From Xestospongia muta (taxonomy: Eukaryota; Porifera; Demospongiae; Haplosclerida; Petrosiidae), in contig OY848917.1 of assembly GCA_963693285.1 (NCBI GenBank), forward strand, positions 7,822,118 through 7,886,117: DNA of 64,000 bases, given 5' to 3'. The notes under the pieces are model-generated. The model made no database searches. It was not told the DNA's origin and saw nothing but the letters and a program-made list of their open reading frames with translations. Below are positions 36,783 to 49,547 of the stretch, piece after piece (position 1 is the stretch's first letter; each line of letters starts with the position of its first letter). A program made the translations under genes and the position numbers.

Positions 36783-38140
36783 AAATTTGTATCCAATTCA
36801 TGTCCAACAGTGGAACAGATAAAACTCTCTACAACTCAAGATATTAATGACACACCTATAGTGCTAAGAAAAAAAAGAGAAGAAAAAGCTCTCTAGTTCA
36901 CAACATGATTTCTGATGTTGTTGTAATATTTCACCTAAGAAGAGATGACTTTCTAGTTAACAAGATGATATCACTATCTTCTGTGGTTGTATTATTTTAA
37001 AATTGTAAAATGTTTTAAAGTATCAGGACTTATTACTGGTATAGTCATTGTATTGTTCATTTTTCCCATAACAAGTCTTTGTGTATTAGTAAGTGAATAA
37101 TAAAGCACCTATTAATTGATTTTTTTAACATTTACAGGAAATATTTACTTTGATTATTCCTTACCACTAGTTGGTAGATCCAAATTGTATTGCAATTCTG
37201 TTGTTATAACAAAAGAAAACCTCAATGATTCAACTATATTTTGTCATGTATCAGGTGGGACAATGATTTTTTGTACACATGATTAGTCTAGATTCATATA
37301 TGTGTCTTTTAGGAGCAGTATTACATTAAATTTTGCATTGCGGTGCTTCTTTCATGTTTGTTCAAAATTCTACAAAATTATGTTCCCCTTAACAGCTAAA
37401 CAATGTGAGAAAAAAGAAAAGTACTTCCATATAGTTTTATTAGTTACTGGTATGTTTCACTACTTAAGAACATTCCTATGATATCAATTTATGAATTCAA
37501 TCAACAGCTACACCTATTAAGCATTTTTTCATTCAGTAATCTTCCTATACATATTATTTATTAGTAGAGTTTGTCAATATTCATATGATGTATATTTAAT
37601 AGTGATGCCTAAATGATTTATACACATTCACGCCATTATTTATGCTGCATGATACATACTGTTTGTAAATAGTGTTCATCAGTGTCTTTCATACTCATAC
37701 AAATGTCATTTTTAATAGATGTACCTAGTTGACTTGTTGGAAACATGCTATTATTAATATAATACATAACACTGTTCTATATTCTACATTTGATGTTATT
37801 GTCTCATTCCAATACTAGATATCTTTATCCCCATACTTGGAGTACTACTAGTACTTTTAGTTTCAGATTGGGGTTATGTAGTTAATGAGTTTCCTATATT
37901 TTATGTACTCCTCAAAATCTAAATCTTTTTTATTATTCAGTAAATTTACTTCTTAACATTTTAATAGCTATTGGAGTCTCACTGTTTGTTGTCATGTTTT
38001 GGAAACTTCATAAAGTAAGAATAATAATACTGACTCATTTTAATATTTAGTTTCATCCAATCTTCATAATGTAATCCTATGGAATATCAACAATATATCT
38101 ATGTATATACCCTGAGTATGCAGCAGATAATTTTTTTTGA
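36783..38140 (+). pseudogene. Receptor G, second exon 1 fused to exons 7-10
   Basis: Structure as 28752-30110 of unit E: a start-less exon 1 block, exon 2 remnant at about 37139 fused into exon 7, exon 8 from 37314, exon 9 at 37829-38025 (here with a frame break after the FPI(F) position), and an exon 10 scrap at about 38075-38135. Confidence 0.8.
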
Positions 38141-38317
38141 TTTATGACCTTAGCAATTTAGAATAGTAAAAGCTGTATATAGCATGCTGGAAAACATTCC
38201 CATATAATTATTGTGATGTATAATTGTTAAATATAGCAATAACAGAAAAATAGCTGGGAATTGGTGATGGAATTATTCTATCAGTCATATAATAATGATA
38301 ATCCTGACTCTTTCAAA

Positions 38318-38830
38318 CTGAATATCAAAGCAGGAAATATTCCAAACTTCCTGGCAGAAGTAGTGACAGTTAGTTACAATGAAATAGCATTCTCCTTTCA
38401 CCTCCGTTCCTTTCGTTAATATATTAATTAATTAAAATTAATTATTAATATTAATTATTCATAAATGGCTTCTTAAGAGTACCTCTTGATCTGTTGAAAT
38501 CACTAGTTTTGTTTCTGAAGCATTCAAATAGAGACCCACAAAAAGCCAATCTTCGTAGATAAGCGTGTCAGCTCTGTGAAGTTAGTATCTATGGTTAAAA
38601 AGTTATCGTGAACGTACTATAAGAGGGAGAGGGAAGAAACGCAAATCCAACATTTCACTAATCGTGTCTGTGATGCTTAGAAACCTTGTCTTAACCTATC
38701 ACTAAGTCATAATAAAGGGATTATCATGTAAATTGCAAATAATTGAAAAATTTGATTAGCTTTGATGAGATATTTTCTGCTAATACATTTCAATTGACGA
38801 TCTGAGCCATCCCCACATAGTCACTACTAG
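38318..38830 (+). repeat. Conserved intergenic module, copy 6 (upstream of H)
   Basis: Same module; the donor-like site is changed to ATAAGCG near 38560. The TATAAGAGGGAGAG block is present near 38617. Exon 1 of H starts at 39218. Confidence 0.55.
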
Positions 38831-39217
38831 TGCATTACTGACAAGTGCACTACAGTTACTAGTCTAGCAATCTGGAAGCAAACCTTATGCATGAAATCTG
38901 GGCAGTACTGTGATTTTTGTAATTACCACGTCGGAGTTACATATGAGGAAAAAAATGGTTCTATTTAACCTTTATGTAAACATTCCGGTACTGCCCCTTG
39001 TTGTCAGTCTTTCCAACAAGGCAGTAAGCCTAGTTCTGTTTTCCTTCCTCCTTGACCTGCTAGTTTATGAAAAAGGGGGAGGAGCTAGTTAGCTAGACTA
39101 TACAGTTACAAGCATTACTATGTCAATAAATACCTGTCAAACCAGTTATTTTACCAGTTTATGTATACATTCATATTCTAATTTCATTTTGTGAGTCACA
39201 GTGTTTGCTGATAACTT

Positions 39218-42200
39218 ATGGAGGAAAAAGAAGATAGAGATCACTCTAAAGCGATCATATTTTTATCCAATTCAAGTCCTGCAGTAGAACAGATAGAGGT
39301 CTTTACAAATGACAATATTACTGCCAAACCTAGTGCTAGGATAAAGAAATTGAAGAGGTGGCTCTCTAGCTTACAAAATGACACCACTACCAACTGTTGT
39401 TGTAATATTTCACCTAAAGTAGCAAAATGCCTTGAATTATCAGCACTTATTACTGGTGTAGTCATTATACTGATGTTGTTCATTATTCCTATAATAAGTC
39501 ATTATGTCCTTGTAAGTGATTAATAAAGCACCTTTAGTTGATTTTGTTGCATTTATAGGAAATGAGGAGTAGACAACCCAACGTTAATACACCAGATACT
39601 AGTAATACAACTGTAAGTTTAACACTATTATTAACATTTTTATTATTTAGAAACCCCTAACAAATATACATATCTGCAGAGATATAGACATTTGTGTGAT
39701 TGACATATAAGATTCAATGTGTGAATGTAATTGAAAAGCTAAAGTACTAGCAAATGAAGCCTCGTGACCTTAATGTTTATTCTAAATAAAATGATACTTG
39801 GCAAAAGAAAAGTCAGATGCAAAAGATACTAAACTCAATTAGTAAGAATAAGAAAAAGCAATGATAGTATAACAACCCACAACAACATGAACATCAAGTA
39901 CATGCTACTACATAGAGAACTGTAATAATAACATGAATGTATCTATTTCCATTTTAACACTATGAACAGTATTTTGATTGTTTGAACTAAATGCATTGAT
40001 AAGGTAATAAATGCCTTGATAAGGTAATGAATGATATATATAGAACAACAGACTCAAACTTAATTAATCTTATCAACTGGTTTACTTTTTTAAACTATAA
40101 AAATTATTGAGATTTCTATAGCTAGTTTGTTGATTAATTCCCTATCTAAGAAGTCAGTCATTGAAGTATGCCTTTAAATATTTTTTATACAAAGGATGGA
40201 TGCATACAATCTAAGTGATTATGAATCAGTTAAAACTATCAATTTGTTTTAACAGTGTATTGATAATTCATAAACTCACATTTTAGTTGATTTTACTAAT
40301 GTATGGTTGGTTATACAAGTTGCATGGAGCAAATTATCTTTGATGTAATAAGTAAACACAATACTGGTATATTGTTTAACCAATATATGGTACATTGAAA
40401 TTAGCAATGGTTGATTTGGTTATACAGGTTACAATTGCAAACTTATTTTGTCAAAAAAGTAATCATAATACTGTTTTCATTACTAATGTACTACTATTTT
40501 GTAGTTATGTAACCATCAATATCATAATACATCAGTAATCAAAATAGTATTATGTTTACATTTGCATATGCTACCTGTATAACGATGTATTGGTTAATTC
40601 AAAATTTAGTTTTACAGTGTAATACAGGTTGGATGTAGCAAACTTATTTGATATAATTATATTATGATATAATTGGAATTGTTAGTTGATATAACTAATG
40701 GTTTGAGCTAATGATGATTTTTTCTTATTTATTTTTCTATTGATATATGAAAGCCATATTATATGACTTTCATATATTTATGAATAGGTTAAAACATATT
40801 ACAGTAATATAACCCAAAATGCATCATATTAATCATAAATTGACCTTAGTTAAGACTAAATATGTTGATAGATTGAAGTGATTATGTGTCTGTATGTATA
40901 ATAAGGCTTTTTATGCATCCATATAAAATACAAATAAGAAAAAATAATCATTAGTTCTGACCATTTGTTATATAAACTGACAAATCCAATTATGCTAGTA
41001 ATCAAAACAATGCTATGTTTACTTTTATTATCAAATAAGCTTGCTACAAGCAACCTGTATAACCATATATTGGTTAAATTAGTCCATATATTGAATTAAT
41101 TGCAGTTAGTTTTGACAGCACTGTAAACACCTACAACAGTATAGACTGTGTGCATTGTAAAGAGATTAACTAGTTCTATTACTTAACTATTGTCATTTCT
41201 CTGTGGAGTTTCGTAGCTCTATGCATTGTCATCACAGCGCTAGAGGAGCTCAAATTGCATTGACAATTAACTGGCACACACACACACATACATACAAACT
41301 AGTACTGTATCCTTTCCACTCTCAGTAAGCAATAATGATGATAAATTATATTAACCAACTACTACAAAAACAATTATTCTGTATATATATAATTAATTAT
41401 CTTATCAATGTATTAATTAATCAGTTGATCGATAAACTCAGGATGTAGACAGTTTTTCAATGATATCAATCTAATCAATTAAAAAATTTTTATCCTACAA
41501 AGAATTTAATTGAGAGAGAGAATAGTAGGTTATTGCTTAGTAGTATTTGAATACTATATCCTCAACATATTATCACTACTACAGGTAATATATACATAGC
41601 AGTGTAAACTAAGCAATTAGTTAAAGAGAAAATTGTAATAACTTTAAAGTCTGTATCCTTGATTTTCCTAATAATTTCTTGAATAGACAAACACGCATCT
41701 TTAGACTTTTCAAAACATATTCTACTTACATATACACCTGTTCATACTTGTCTCTTTCAATTAGAGTTTATGTGTTTATATTTTTCAGAATTGTGAAGAC
41801 TTATCATGGAGTGTTGTTCCTAATGTTATTAATGTTTCCAAATGTTGTGCTAAAGAATATTCAGGAACTGCTTGTTCTTCTTTTCTTTTAAATTGGCAAA
41901 CCTGTGCATTAGGTCAATCAACATCAGTGTTTGTAAATAACACTAGTTGGTTATCAGAAGATCAAGTCATAGAGTTCCTTACAATCATAGGTAAATATAT
42001 AATAAAGAATGTAATTTTGTTAAGTATCTTTTACTGTAACAGCTCAACTCCCAGATTCATCCTGCAAAACAACTGGTGTGCCTTATCTTTGTCAATATGT
42101 TTTCCCTCTTTGTGACTGTAAAACTGGAAATTTATATTTACCATCACAAGAGACATGTGAAGAAGTTAGCACTGTTACATGTAGGACATTGTGGCCACTA

Positions 42201-44123
42201 CTAGAACAACAGATCCAACCACTCAAGTTACCAGATTGTTCTACACTACCTATGGCTACTTACCCATCAGGTATATACATGTACACAGTTATATGGAATA
42301 AATGGATTTTTATATATACATGTAGATATCAATGGTTCTGGTAATTCAGACATTAGTCCTACTACTGGCACCACATTTTTACCTCAAGATACAGTTTGTG
42401 CTGATCAATTTATTAAAGTCAATGGAATATGTTATGCTCGATGTGATAGTTTTGAACTGAGTCCACATAATGTCACTGTTGTCTTAACAATTATACGACT
42501 GTTTGCAGCTTGTTATGGATTTGCTGTTGGAATAGTTGTTATAATCTTATCATTTGTGCGTTGGAAAACAATGTATGCTAATCATGTTTTACTTGACTTT
42601 TACTAGTGAACATTTTTGTATAGGTTGTTTTTTCCTTCAATTTTTTTAGTTTACACGACAGCAGCCTATTGTATTATAGGTAAGTAAAAATTATAGTGTT
42701 CTTTTCATATCTCTTTCTCTCTCTGTTTTAGCTATTTTTATGATTGTTTCACTACTTGGTAGATCAAACTTGTATTGTAATTCTGTTGCTATAACAAAAG
42801 AAAACTTCAATGATTCAACTACGTTTTGTCATATAGCAGGTTGGACAAAACATTTTCTACACATAATTCTCTGGACTCAAACTGATATTCATTCATGTCT
42901 ATTTTAGGAGCAGTGTTTCAATATTATGTACTAAATGCTACATTGTGGTGGTTTTTTCATGTTTGTTCAATATTCTACAAAATTATGTTCCCCTTAACAG
43001 CTAAACAATATGAGAAGAAAGAAAAGTACTTCCATATAGTTTTATTAGTTACTGGTATGTTTCACTCCATGTGACAATCCCACAACTTTAATTTTTGAAT
43101 CCAATCATCAAATTACATCTCTCAAACATTCACTAATCTTCCCGTTTTTATCATTTATTAGTAATGTTTATCAACATGGATGTAGATATTTATTTAATTG
43201 TGATCCTAAATGCTTCTTCATGTTCATGTCATTACTAATACTACTACTGTATAATACATATTATTATTGTTTATAAATAGTGTCTTCAGTGTACATATAG
43301 ATGTTCATTTAATAGTGATACCTAGTTGATTATTGTAAACATGTGTTCATGCCATTATTAATACTGCATGATACATATTGCTTTAAGTAGTGTCATTAGT
43401 ATTTTTCTATACATACAATTGTCATTTTTAATAGATGTAACAAGATTTGTTGGAAACGTGCAATTACTAATTTCATTCATGACACAGCTTATATCACACA
43501 TTTGTTCTTGTCTCATTCTAATACTAGGTATCTTCGTTCCCATACCTGGAGTATTACTAGCACTATCAGTTCCACATTGGGGTTATGTAGTTTATGAATT
43601 TCCTCCATTTTTATGCATTCCTCAAAATCAAAAGTTTTGGTATTATTCAGCAAAGTTACCTATTAACATTTTATTACCTATTGGAGTCTCACTTTTTGTT
43701 ATTATGTTCTGGAAACTTCACAAAGTAAGAATAATTACATTAACTTTAATATTTAATTTCCTTGCCCCACAGTATCAAGGTATATTTTTCACTAGAAAAA
43801 AAAGTGGTGTTATCATTAGCACAGCAGAGAAAAAGATTCTTTTTGTGCTCTTTTATTATGTTATATTTGGTATAATCATGTTGATGTATTTTGGATTTGC
43901 AATAGGAGATGCTGATTTGTTTGTAGAAGCTCTAGAGACATATTTCCTTTGTCAAACATTCGGACATTTACCGAATGAAACATCGCAGTGTGATCCAAAG
44001 GAATATCAACAACATATGTACCCAGAGCTTAAAGCAACTACCTATTTTTTAATGGCATTTATTACTACAGCAAGGTTAACCTTTGTCATCAACTGGAGCA
44101 CTATCACCAAATTCTGCTCATGA
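39218..44123 (+). CDS. Receptor H: signal-anchored Frizzled-like receptor, 627 aa, short C-tail
   Basis: Exons: 39218-39511, 39559-39612, 41789-41990, 42043-42270, 42326-42572, 42624-42679, 42732-42839, 42908-43054, 43528-43724 and 43773-44123; total 1884 nt, in frame throughout. The N-tail (HSKAIIFLSNSSPAVEQIE), CCC cluster and anchor helix (LSALITGVVIILMLF) are complete. The CRD lacks two residues after its first Cys, as in B. The seven-helix part has WWFFHVCSIFYKIMFPLTAK and EKKILFVLFYYVIFG. A CGA to TGA change ends the protein right after KFCS, removing about 32 residues of the C-tail that A, B and C keep; related DNA continues to about 44215. All seven helices are retained, so the receptor could still be made. 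Confidence 0.8.
40400..40620. mobile_element. MITE copy in intron 2 of gene H
   Basis: GGTTGATTTGGTTATACAGG at the left and CCTGTATAACGATGTATTGG at the right are inverted, around the TTACTAATGTACTACTATT and ACATCAGTAATCAAAATAG pair. The right end is TTTTACAGTG. Confidence 0.7.
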
Positions 44124-44513
44124 TATTATCATAAAAAAGAAAAATCATCAAATGTTATGTTTCTTAATCCAGATTAACTGTGTCATCTAATGCCACAGTT
44201 GGTACTCAAATGCAATAATTGTACTTGAAGTATTTGATTGCATTTGATTATAACACATTGTTTTGTTTTAAGATGTTATTTTAAGATTACATGAGTGTTC
44301 TTTAAAATGTGATTTTAACAGGATTTTATATTGTAGATATTAACTATTTTCTAAAATTTTATTCATTGCGTTTTATTGCTAGCAGTAGTTGAATTGGTAT
44401 GTTGCTGCAATTTTAAATTTTAATGTTATAGTACTTTATTTATAATTTAGATATTTTTTCACTATTTTCTATGAAGATAGTTATTAATTGTTTTCGTTTA
44501 TCCAACATTGACA

Positions 44514-44798
44514 AGCTCTATAAAAATATTTCCATTGTCAAGCATTAGGACATCTCCCTATTCAAACATCACAGTGTGATCCAAAGGAATTTCATGTAAC
44601 ATTATATTTACCCAGAGTTAACAACAACTACCTTTTTAATGGCATTTATTACAACAACAAATTTAAACTTTGTCATCAACTAGAGCACTATCACCAAATT
44701 CTGATCAAGGTCTTATCATAAAAAGGAAAAATTATCTAATCTTATGTTTCTTAATTCAGATTCAGCTGTGTTATGCAATGTCACAGTTGGTACTTAAA
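44514..44798 (+). pseudogene. Extra exon 10 fragment after gene H
   Basis: A decayed second copy of the receptor's last exon: FHCQALGHLPIQTSQCDPKE in one frame, then breaks, then an end resembling the family C-terminus. The upstream exons of this copy are absent. It may be the 3' end of a lost unit. Confidence 0.75.
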
Positions 44799-45048
44799 TA
44801 CAATAATTGTATCTAAAGTATATATTTGATTGGATTACTTTTAATATACTTTGCTTTGTTTTAAGACGTTATTTTAAGATTACAAGAGTGTGTTTTAAAA
44901 TGTGATTTCAACATTATCGTAAGAATTAAAAAATGTAGTTGACTTTGCAGTTCATCTGATATAACTACAATCTACTGTCGTTGTGAAATTATTATATAGT
45001 TGCAAAATGTCTCCAAATACATTATATTTATCAGACTATCAGTATCAC

Positions 45049-45302
45049 TGTAACAGACCTTTAGTAAATAGTATAGAGTAGTTTGTATTAATGCATGTAT
45101 CTTACCTTTGTTTATTGTCTCATACACACTGACCTGTTAGTTAGTGTACAAGTATTAATTAGACCTGATCATATTGAGTTTGTACTTCTTTGTTGTCTAG
45201 TGGCCTTACTCTTGTTTTATCGTTCTTTGTTCTGTACTCTCTATTTAAGTTCTGTATTTCGTTATTAATATGATGATGATATTATCCTCCTGCACTGTTA
45301 CA
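45049..45302 (+). repeat. 5' LTR of Gypsy element 1
   Basis: Begins TGTAACAG and ends CTGTTACA, a short inverted pair typical of LTR ends. It is followed at once by ACTGGCAGTGGGTAGGAT, a primer-binding-site-like stretch, and then the gag start at 45347. There is a TATTTAAG box near 45242. No second LTR is found in the window. Confidence 0.75.
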
Positions 45303-45346
45303 ACTGGCAGTGGGTAGGATATTAGTAGATTCTCTGTTGAGTAACA

Positions 45347-46165
45347 ATGGCTGTGAAACCCATAGTCCTCCCTGACTCTTTTACTGGCGAAGCTAGCTGG
45401 GACGACTGGATGTGTCACTTTGAGAATGTGGCCGATGTTAATGGTTGGTATGACAACCAGAAGCTCAAGTTCTTGAAGGTTCGCATGACAGGACGAGCCC
45501 AGAAAGCCTTTCAGCACCTCAATGAAGATATTCAAGCTAATTACAGTGAAGCAAAGAGGGCACTGAGAGCTCGCTTTGAGCCGCAAAGCAAGAAGACTCG
45601 ATATCAGGCCGAGTTTCAGAACTGAAGGAAGAAAAAGAAAGAGAACTGGGCGGATTTTGACTGATAAAGCCTTCCCCAAACTAGAGGATAAGGCAATAGA
45701 ACGTCTAGCACTAAACTCCTACCTCAACCAGCTGGATCACCCTTAAGTAGCCTTTGGTGTCAAGCAAAGACAACCGATACATTGGACGAAGCAGTAACTG
45801 CCACTCTCGAGATGGAGTCTTACGTTACGATGAAGATGATCCCAACCCAGGTGGCGAGCATAGACGCCAGCAAGGACACTACCATTGCTGTTGTGAGTCC
45901 ACAGGATAAACTGACAAGCCTCGTAGAGAAGTTGCTGGAGCAAGTGGAGAGGTTAGAAACCAGCAAGTCAGTACCTCCATCTCGAGCAACAAGGAGAGGG
46001 ACTGGCAGCACAGCATCAAGGTCGAGCAAAAGAATAGCAAAGTCTGATGAGGTTGAAAGCCCTAAGGACCAGTCAAGATGGAGAGCACACCCCACCTACC
46101 CAACAGAGGTCGTTTCAAGGTAGCTGCTGGAGGTGTGGAAAAAGAGGACACATGGCTCGCAAGTG
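45347..46165 (+). pseudogene. Gypsy element 1 gag, frameshifted
   Basis: 45347-45625 begins MAVKPIVLPDSFTGEASWDD and holds NGWYDNQKLKFLKVRMTGRA, an animal Gypsy gag start. A frame break follows, then 45782-46123 with a Ser/Arg-rich end. The nucleocapsid knuckle CWRCGKRGHMARKC is in a further frame at about 46124-46165. At least two frame changes. Confidence 0.8.
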
Positions 46166-48173
46166 TCAGCAACAACACCCATATTTTCCAAGTTAACCCT
46201 ACAGGACGATATCGAATCTCAGGCAAAGGTGAATGGAGTCTCAGCCTCGTTTCTAGTGGATACTGGCGCTGCTGTAACTCTGATCAGAGATGACATTTGG
46301 CGACAGACACATATATCAAGTAACAGACTTGAGCCCTTGGACTGGCTGCCGTCTCCTAGGAGGTGATTGATCTCATCTCCAAATACACGGACGGACAAAG
46401 GCAGAACTAGATCTAGGAGGACATTTGTTTACAACAGATGTGGTAATAGCGGCATGCTTATCTACTGAAGCTATTCTTGGGCTAGATTTTCTTGAAAAAA
46501 TCGGAGCTACTATAGACTTGGTGAGCAATAAAATTATTTTGGGCGATCAACGTGGGAATTTGATGCTACAAAAAGGAAGTAGCAGTGGAGAAACTAAAAC
46601 TCACTCACCAAAGTTGTATGTAGTAGAGACAATACAGATTCCTCTAACTAGCAAAATGGAGATCATGGCCACAGTGAAAGGACAAGTTAGTGATGGTTCC
46701 TGGCTGCTGGAGGGAGTTAAGAAGGACCGACTGCAAGTAGCAGTGGCGAGAGCTTCAGTGGAACCAAAAAATGGGCGTGTCCCGGTCCACCTCGTGTATC
46801 CGAGGAACAAAGCGATCATAGTGTAAAATAACATGAAGCTGGTGACCCTAGAGCAGCCAGAAGAATCTCAAGGAACTTTTGTGGCTAGTGCAGGACCAGA
46901 TGTTCTGTCTCGAGAAAAACAGAACCTTATCTGGGGTCTAGTTGAAAAGAATGGAGCACAATTATTAGATTGCCAGAATGATAAGTTTTACAATTTACTC
47001 AGTAATTATTCCTGTTTTTTAGCCACTTCAGATCTTGATATTGGACAGACGAGCAAACTTCGACATTGTATAGAGACTGGGAATGCAGCTCCTGTCCGCC
47101 ATCTTCCCCCAGCTCGTAGGAAGGAAGTTCAGGATTTTCTTAAGAAGATGCAGGAAAAAGATGTCATTCAACAGTCTAACAGCCCGTGGGCCTCTCCTAT
47201 AGTTCTTGTTAAGAAAAAAGATGGATCTACCCGTTTCTGTGTTGATTATTGCCAACTCAATGAAGTAACCAGGAAAGACGCATATCCCCTCCCACAAATT
47301 GACTGGACACACTTGCAGGATCACAATGGTTCAGTACCCTTGATCTTATTAGTGGTTACTGGCAAGTTGAAATTGAAGAAGAGGACGGGCCAAAGACAGC
47401 ATTTTGCATTATAGAAGGTCTCTATGAATTTAAAGTTATGCCTTTTGGTCTCTGTAATGCCCCAGCGACCTTTCAACCTAGTACTGGCAGGACTACAATG
47501 GTCTCACTGTCTAGTCTATATTGATGATGTCATTGTACTAGGACATGACTTTGAGGATCACCTGCAAAATCTACAAGCAGTATTCCAACAACATCAAGCT
47601 GGACTAAAACTTAAACCCGTTAAGTGCGCATTTTTCCAGCAGGAGGTACAGTATCTGGGACATCTCATCTCTCCTAGTGGAGTGATGCCTGACCCCAGCA
47701 AGATAGAAAAAGTGGCTACATGGCAAACACCCACTTCAATAAAAGCAGTTCAACAATTTATGTGATTCGCTAATTATTACTGACGGTTTATAAAGGACTT
47801 TGCCCAGATTGTCAAACCTCTACACAGATTGACAGAACGTGGATCCACATTCTCCTGGCCTGATGATTGTAAAGAGTCATTCGAAGAATTACGAAAGCAA
47901 ATGTCATCAGCCCCTCTTCTGATCTTTCCAGACTTTAGAAAACCATTCATACTTGATACAGATGCAAGTGTACAATACATAGGTATTGGAGCAATGCTTT
48001 CTCAAACTGATGCAGAAGGCAAAGAAAGAGTGATTGCCTATAGAAGTTGTCTACTGAGTAAATCAGAGCGCAAATATTGTGTTACACGCAGTGAGTTGCT
48101 AGCTGTTGTTGTTTTTACTCACCAGTTTCGTTCCTACTTATTTGGTCACCAATTCATTTTAGGAATGGACCAT
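46133..48173 (+). pseudogene. Gypsy element 1 protease, RT and RNase H (first part)
   Basis: Protease at about 46187-46500 shows FLVDTGAAVTLI and then EAILGLDFLE. RT from about 47060 shows [30 protein letters not shown] and DAYPLPQID; after a frame break, [13 protein letters not shown] and [10 protein letters not shown] with the catalytic YIDD intact. The connection and RNase H follow (FSWPDDCKESFEELR, FILDTDASVQYIGIGAMLS, RSELLAVV). A stop lies near 47762. The frame is cut at FILGMDH by Gypsy element 2, and resumes at 52616. Confidence 0.85.
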
Positions 48174-48397
48174 TGTAGTGGTCTAGGTACTCCTTCAAAT
48201 ATAAAATAACTGATTGAAAAGCGAGAGCACGAACGAACATAGAAAACACATGCATACATTTATATACAAAACTCAATAGAATATTCTAGAAGTTCTACAC
48301 GTGGTTTCACACCTACAAACCATAACACATAAGCATAATTATATTAGCATGAATAGAATATTAAGTTAGTATCATCAGAAGTCATTGAGATACCACA
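48174..48397 (-). repeat. 3' LTR of Gypsy element 2
   Basis: On the minus strand it begins TGTGGTATCTC and ends ACTACA. I count about nine substitutions and one 2-bp indel against the other LTR over 224 bp, roughly 4 percent. Confidence 0.95.
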
Positions 48398-48408
48398 CTC
48401 CTCCCCCT

Positions 48409-49509
48409 TTAAGTGTAACGTGAGGATGAATACCTGTCAACAGGTGGACAAGACCGGGTGGAATGTCGGATAGGAGCTGTTCCATCAGTCGGAGGTATAG
48501 GATGGTCAGGGATCACAGGTATTGGGAAATTACTGGAGAACCCATCTTGCCCAACCCACTCATCATCGACACATGATGGTAATTGGGTGTCTGACTCACT
48601 TGTTTCATCTGCATACTGTCTTCTCAGCTGGTCTACTTGTCTTTGTAAGACTAATCCTTCATCTGTTTCAATCTGGTATGACACAGGTCCTGTAACTTTA
48701 ACTATCTTTCCTGTAATCCATTTCGGTCTATGGAAATTCTTGGCATATACCTTTTCTCCCACTTCAAACTGTCTTGGTGCTTTTCCTAAATCCTTTTCTC
48801 CTGCTTTTCATTCATTCGCACAGCTGTATCTGGGTGGAATAGATCTAAGTGAGTCCTCAACCTCCTCCTCATCAAAAGTTGGGCTGAAGAGACTCCTGTT
48901 GTTGTCTGAGGGGTAATACAATACTTGATTAAGAACTGACTGAGTCTAACTTCTTTTGGGCCATCTAACTTTGTTACTACATTCTTGAATGTCTGTACTG
49001 CTCTCTCAGCTAGTCCATTTGACGATGGGTGGTATGGCGATGTGAGGACTTGTTTTATTCCATTGGCCGCTAAAAATTGTTGGAACTCTACTAGTAAAGC
49101 CGGAACCATTGTTTGACACTAGTTGATCCGGTACACCAAACATAGCAAAAATGTCTCGTAATTTGGCAATAGTCGATGCAGTTGATGTCGAGGGAACTAT
49201 ATGTACCTCTATCCACTTAGAATGCGCGTCCACCAGTACTAGGAAATTTTTCCTTTGAAACAGACCAGCATGGTCAATGTGCAGTCTGGACCATGGGCAT
49301 GAAGGCCATTCCCATGGATGTAGGGGGGCTCTTTGGGGGGATGGTCTGTGTTGTTGACAAGTGTCACAGTGCTGAACAGTGGTAACGATATTATTGTCCA
49401 TCCCTGGCCACCAGACATAACGGCGAGCAAGACTCTTCATTTTGCAAATCCCAGGGTGAGTATCATGAAGTTGGGATAATACCAACTTGCGTCCTGGTAG
49501 GGGAATCAC
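48409..49509 (-). pseudogene. Gypsy element 2 integrase
   Basis: Minus-strand frames 49509-49006, 49109-48786 and 48762-48409. The N-terminal zinc site reads LHDTHPGICKMKSLARRYVW then CDTCQQH. The core has LHIDHAG (first Asp). The second catalytic Asp is replaced (VSNNGSGFTS, where Asp-Asn-Gly is expected). The Glu region is LTSPYHPSSNGLAERAVQTF. The C-terminal part (EKVYAKNFHRPKWITGKIV) resembles the chromatin/DNA-binding tail. Two frame breaks. Confidence 0.85.
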
Positions 49510-49547
49510 AACTCTAGCCCCCCAAAGAATACAGCCATCTACAGCAC

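Noticed and set aside
43358..43543. Minus-strand frame and upstream extension of the plus frame before exon 9 of H
   Set aside because: The plus frame runs through intron 8 into exon 9 by chance; the acceptor ACTAG before GTATCTTC is conserved in all units, so the exon starts at 43528.
48458..48916. Plus-strand 152-codon frame
   Set aside because: It lies opposite the integrase C-terminus of Gypsy element 2 and is its shadow.
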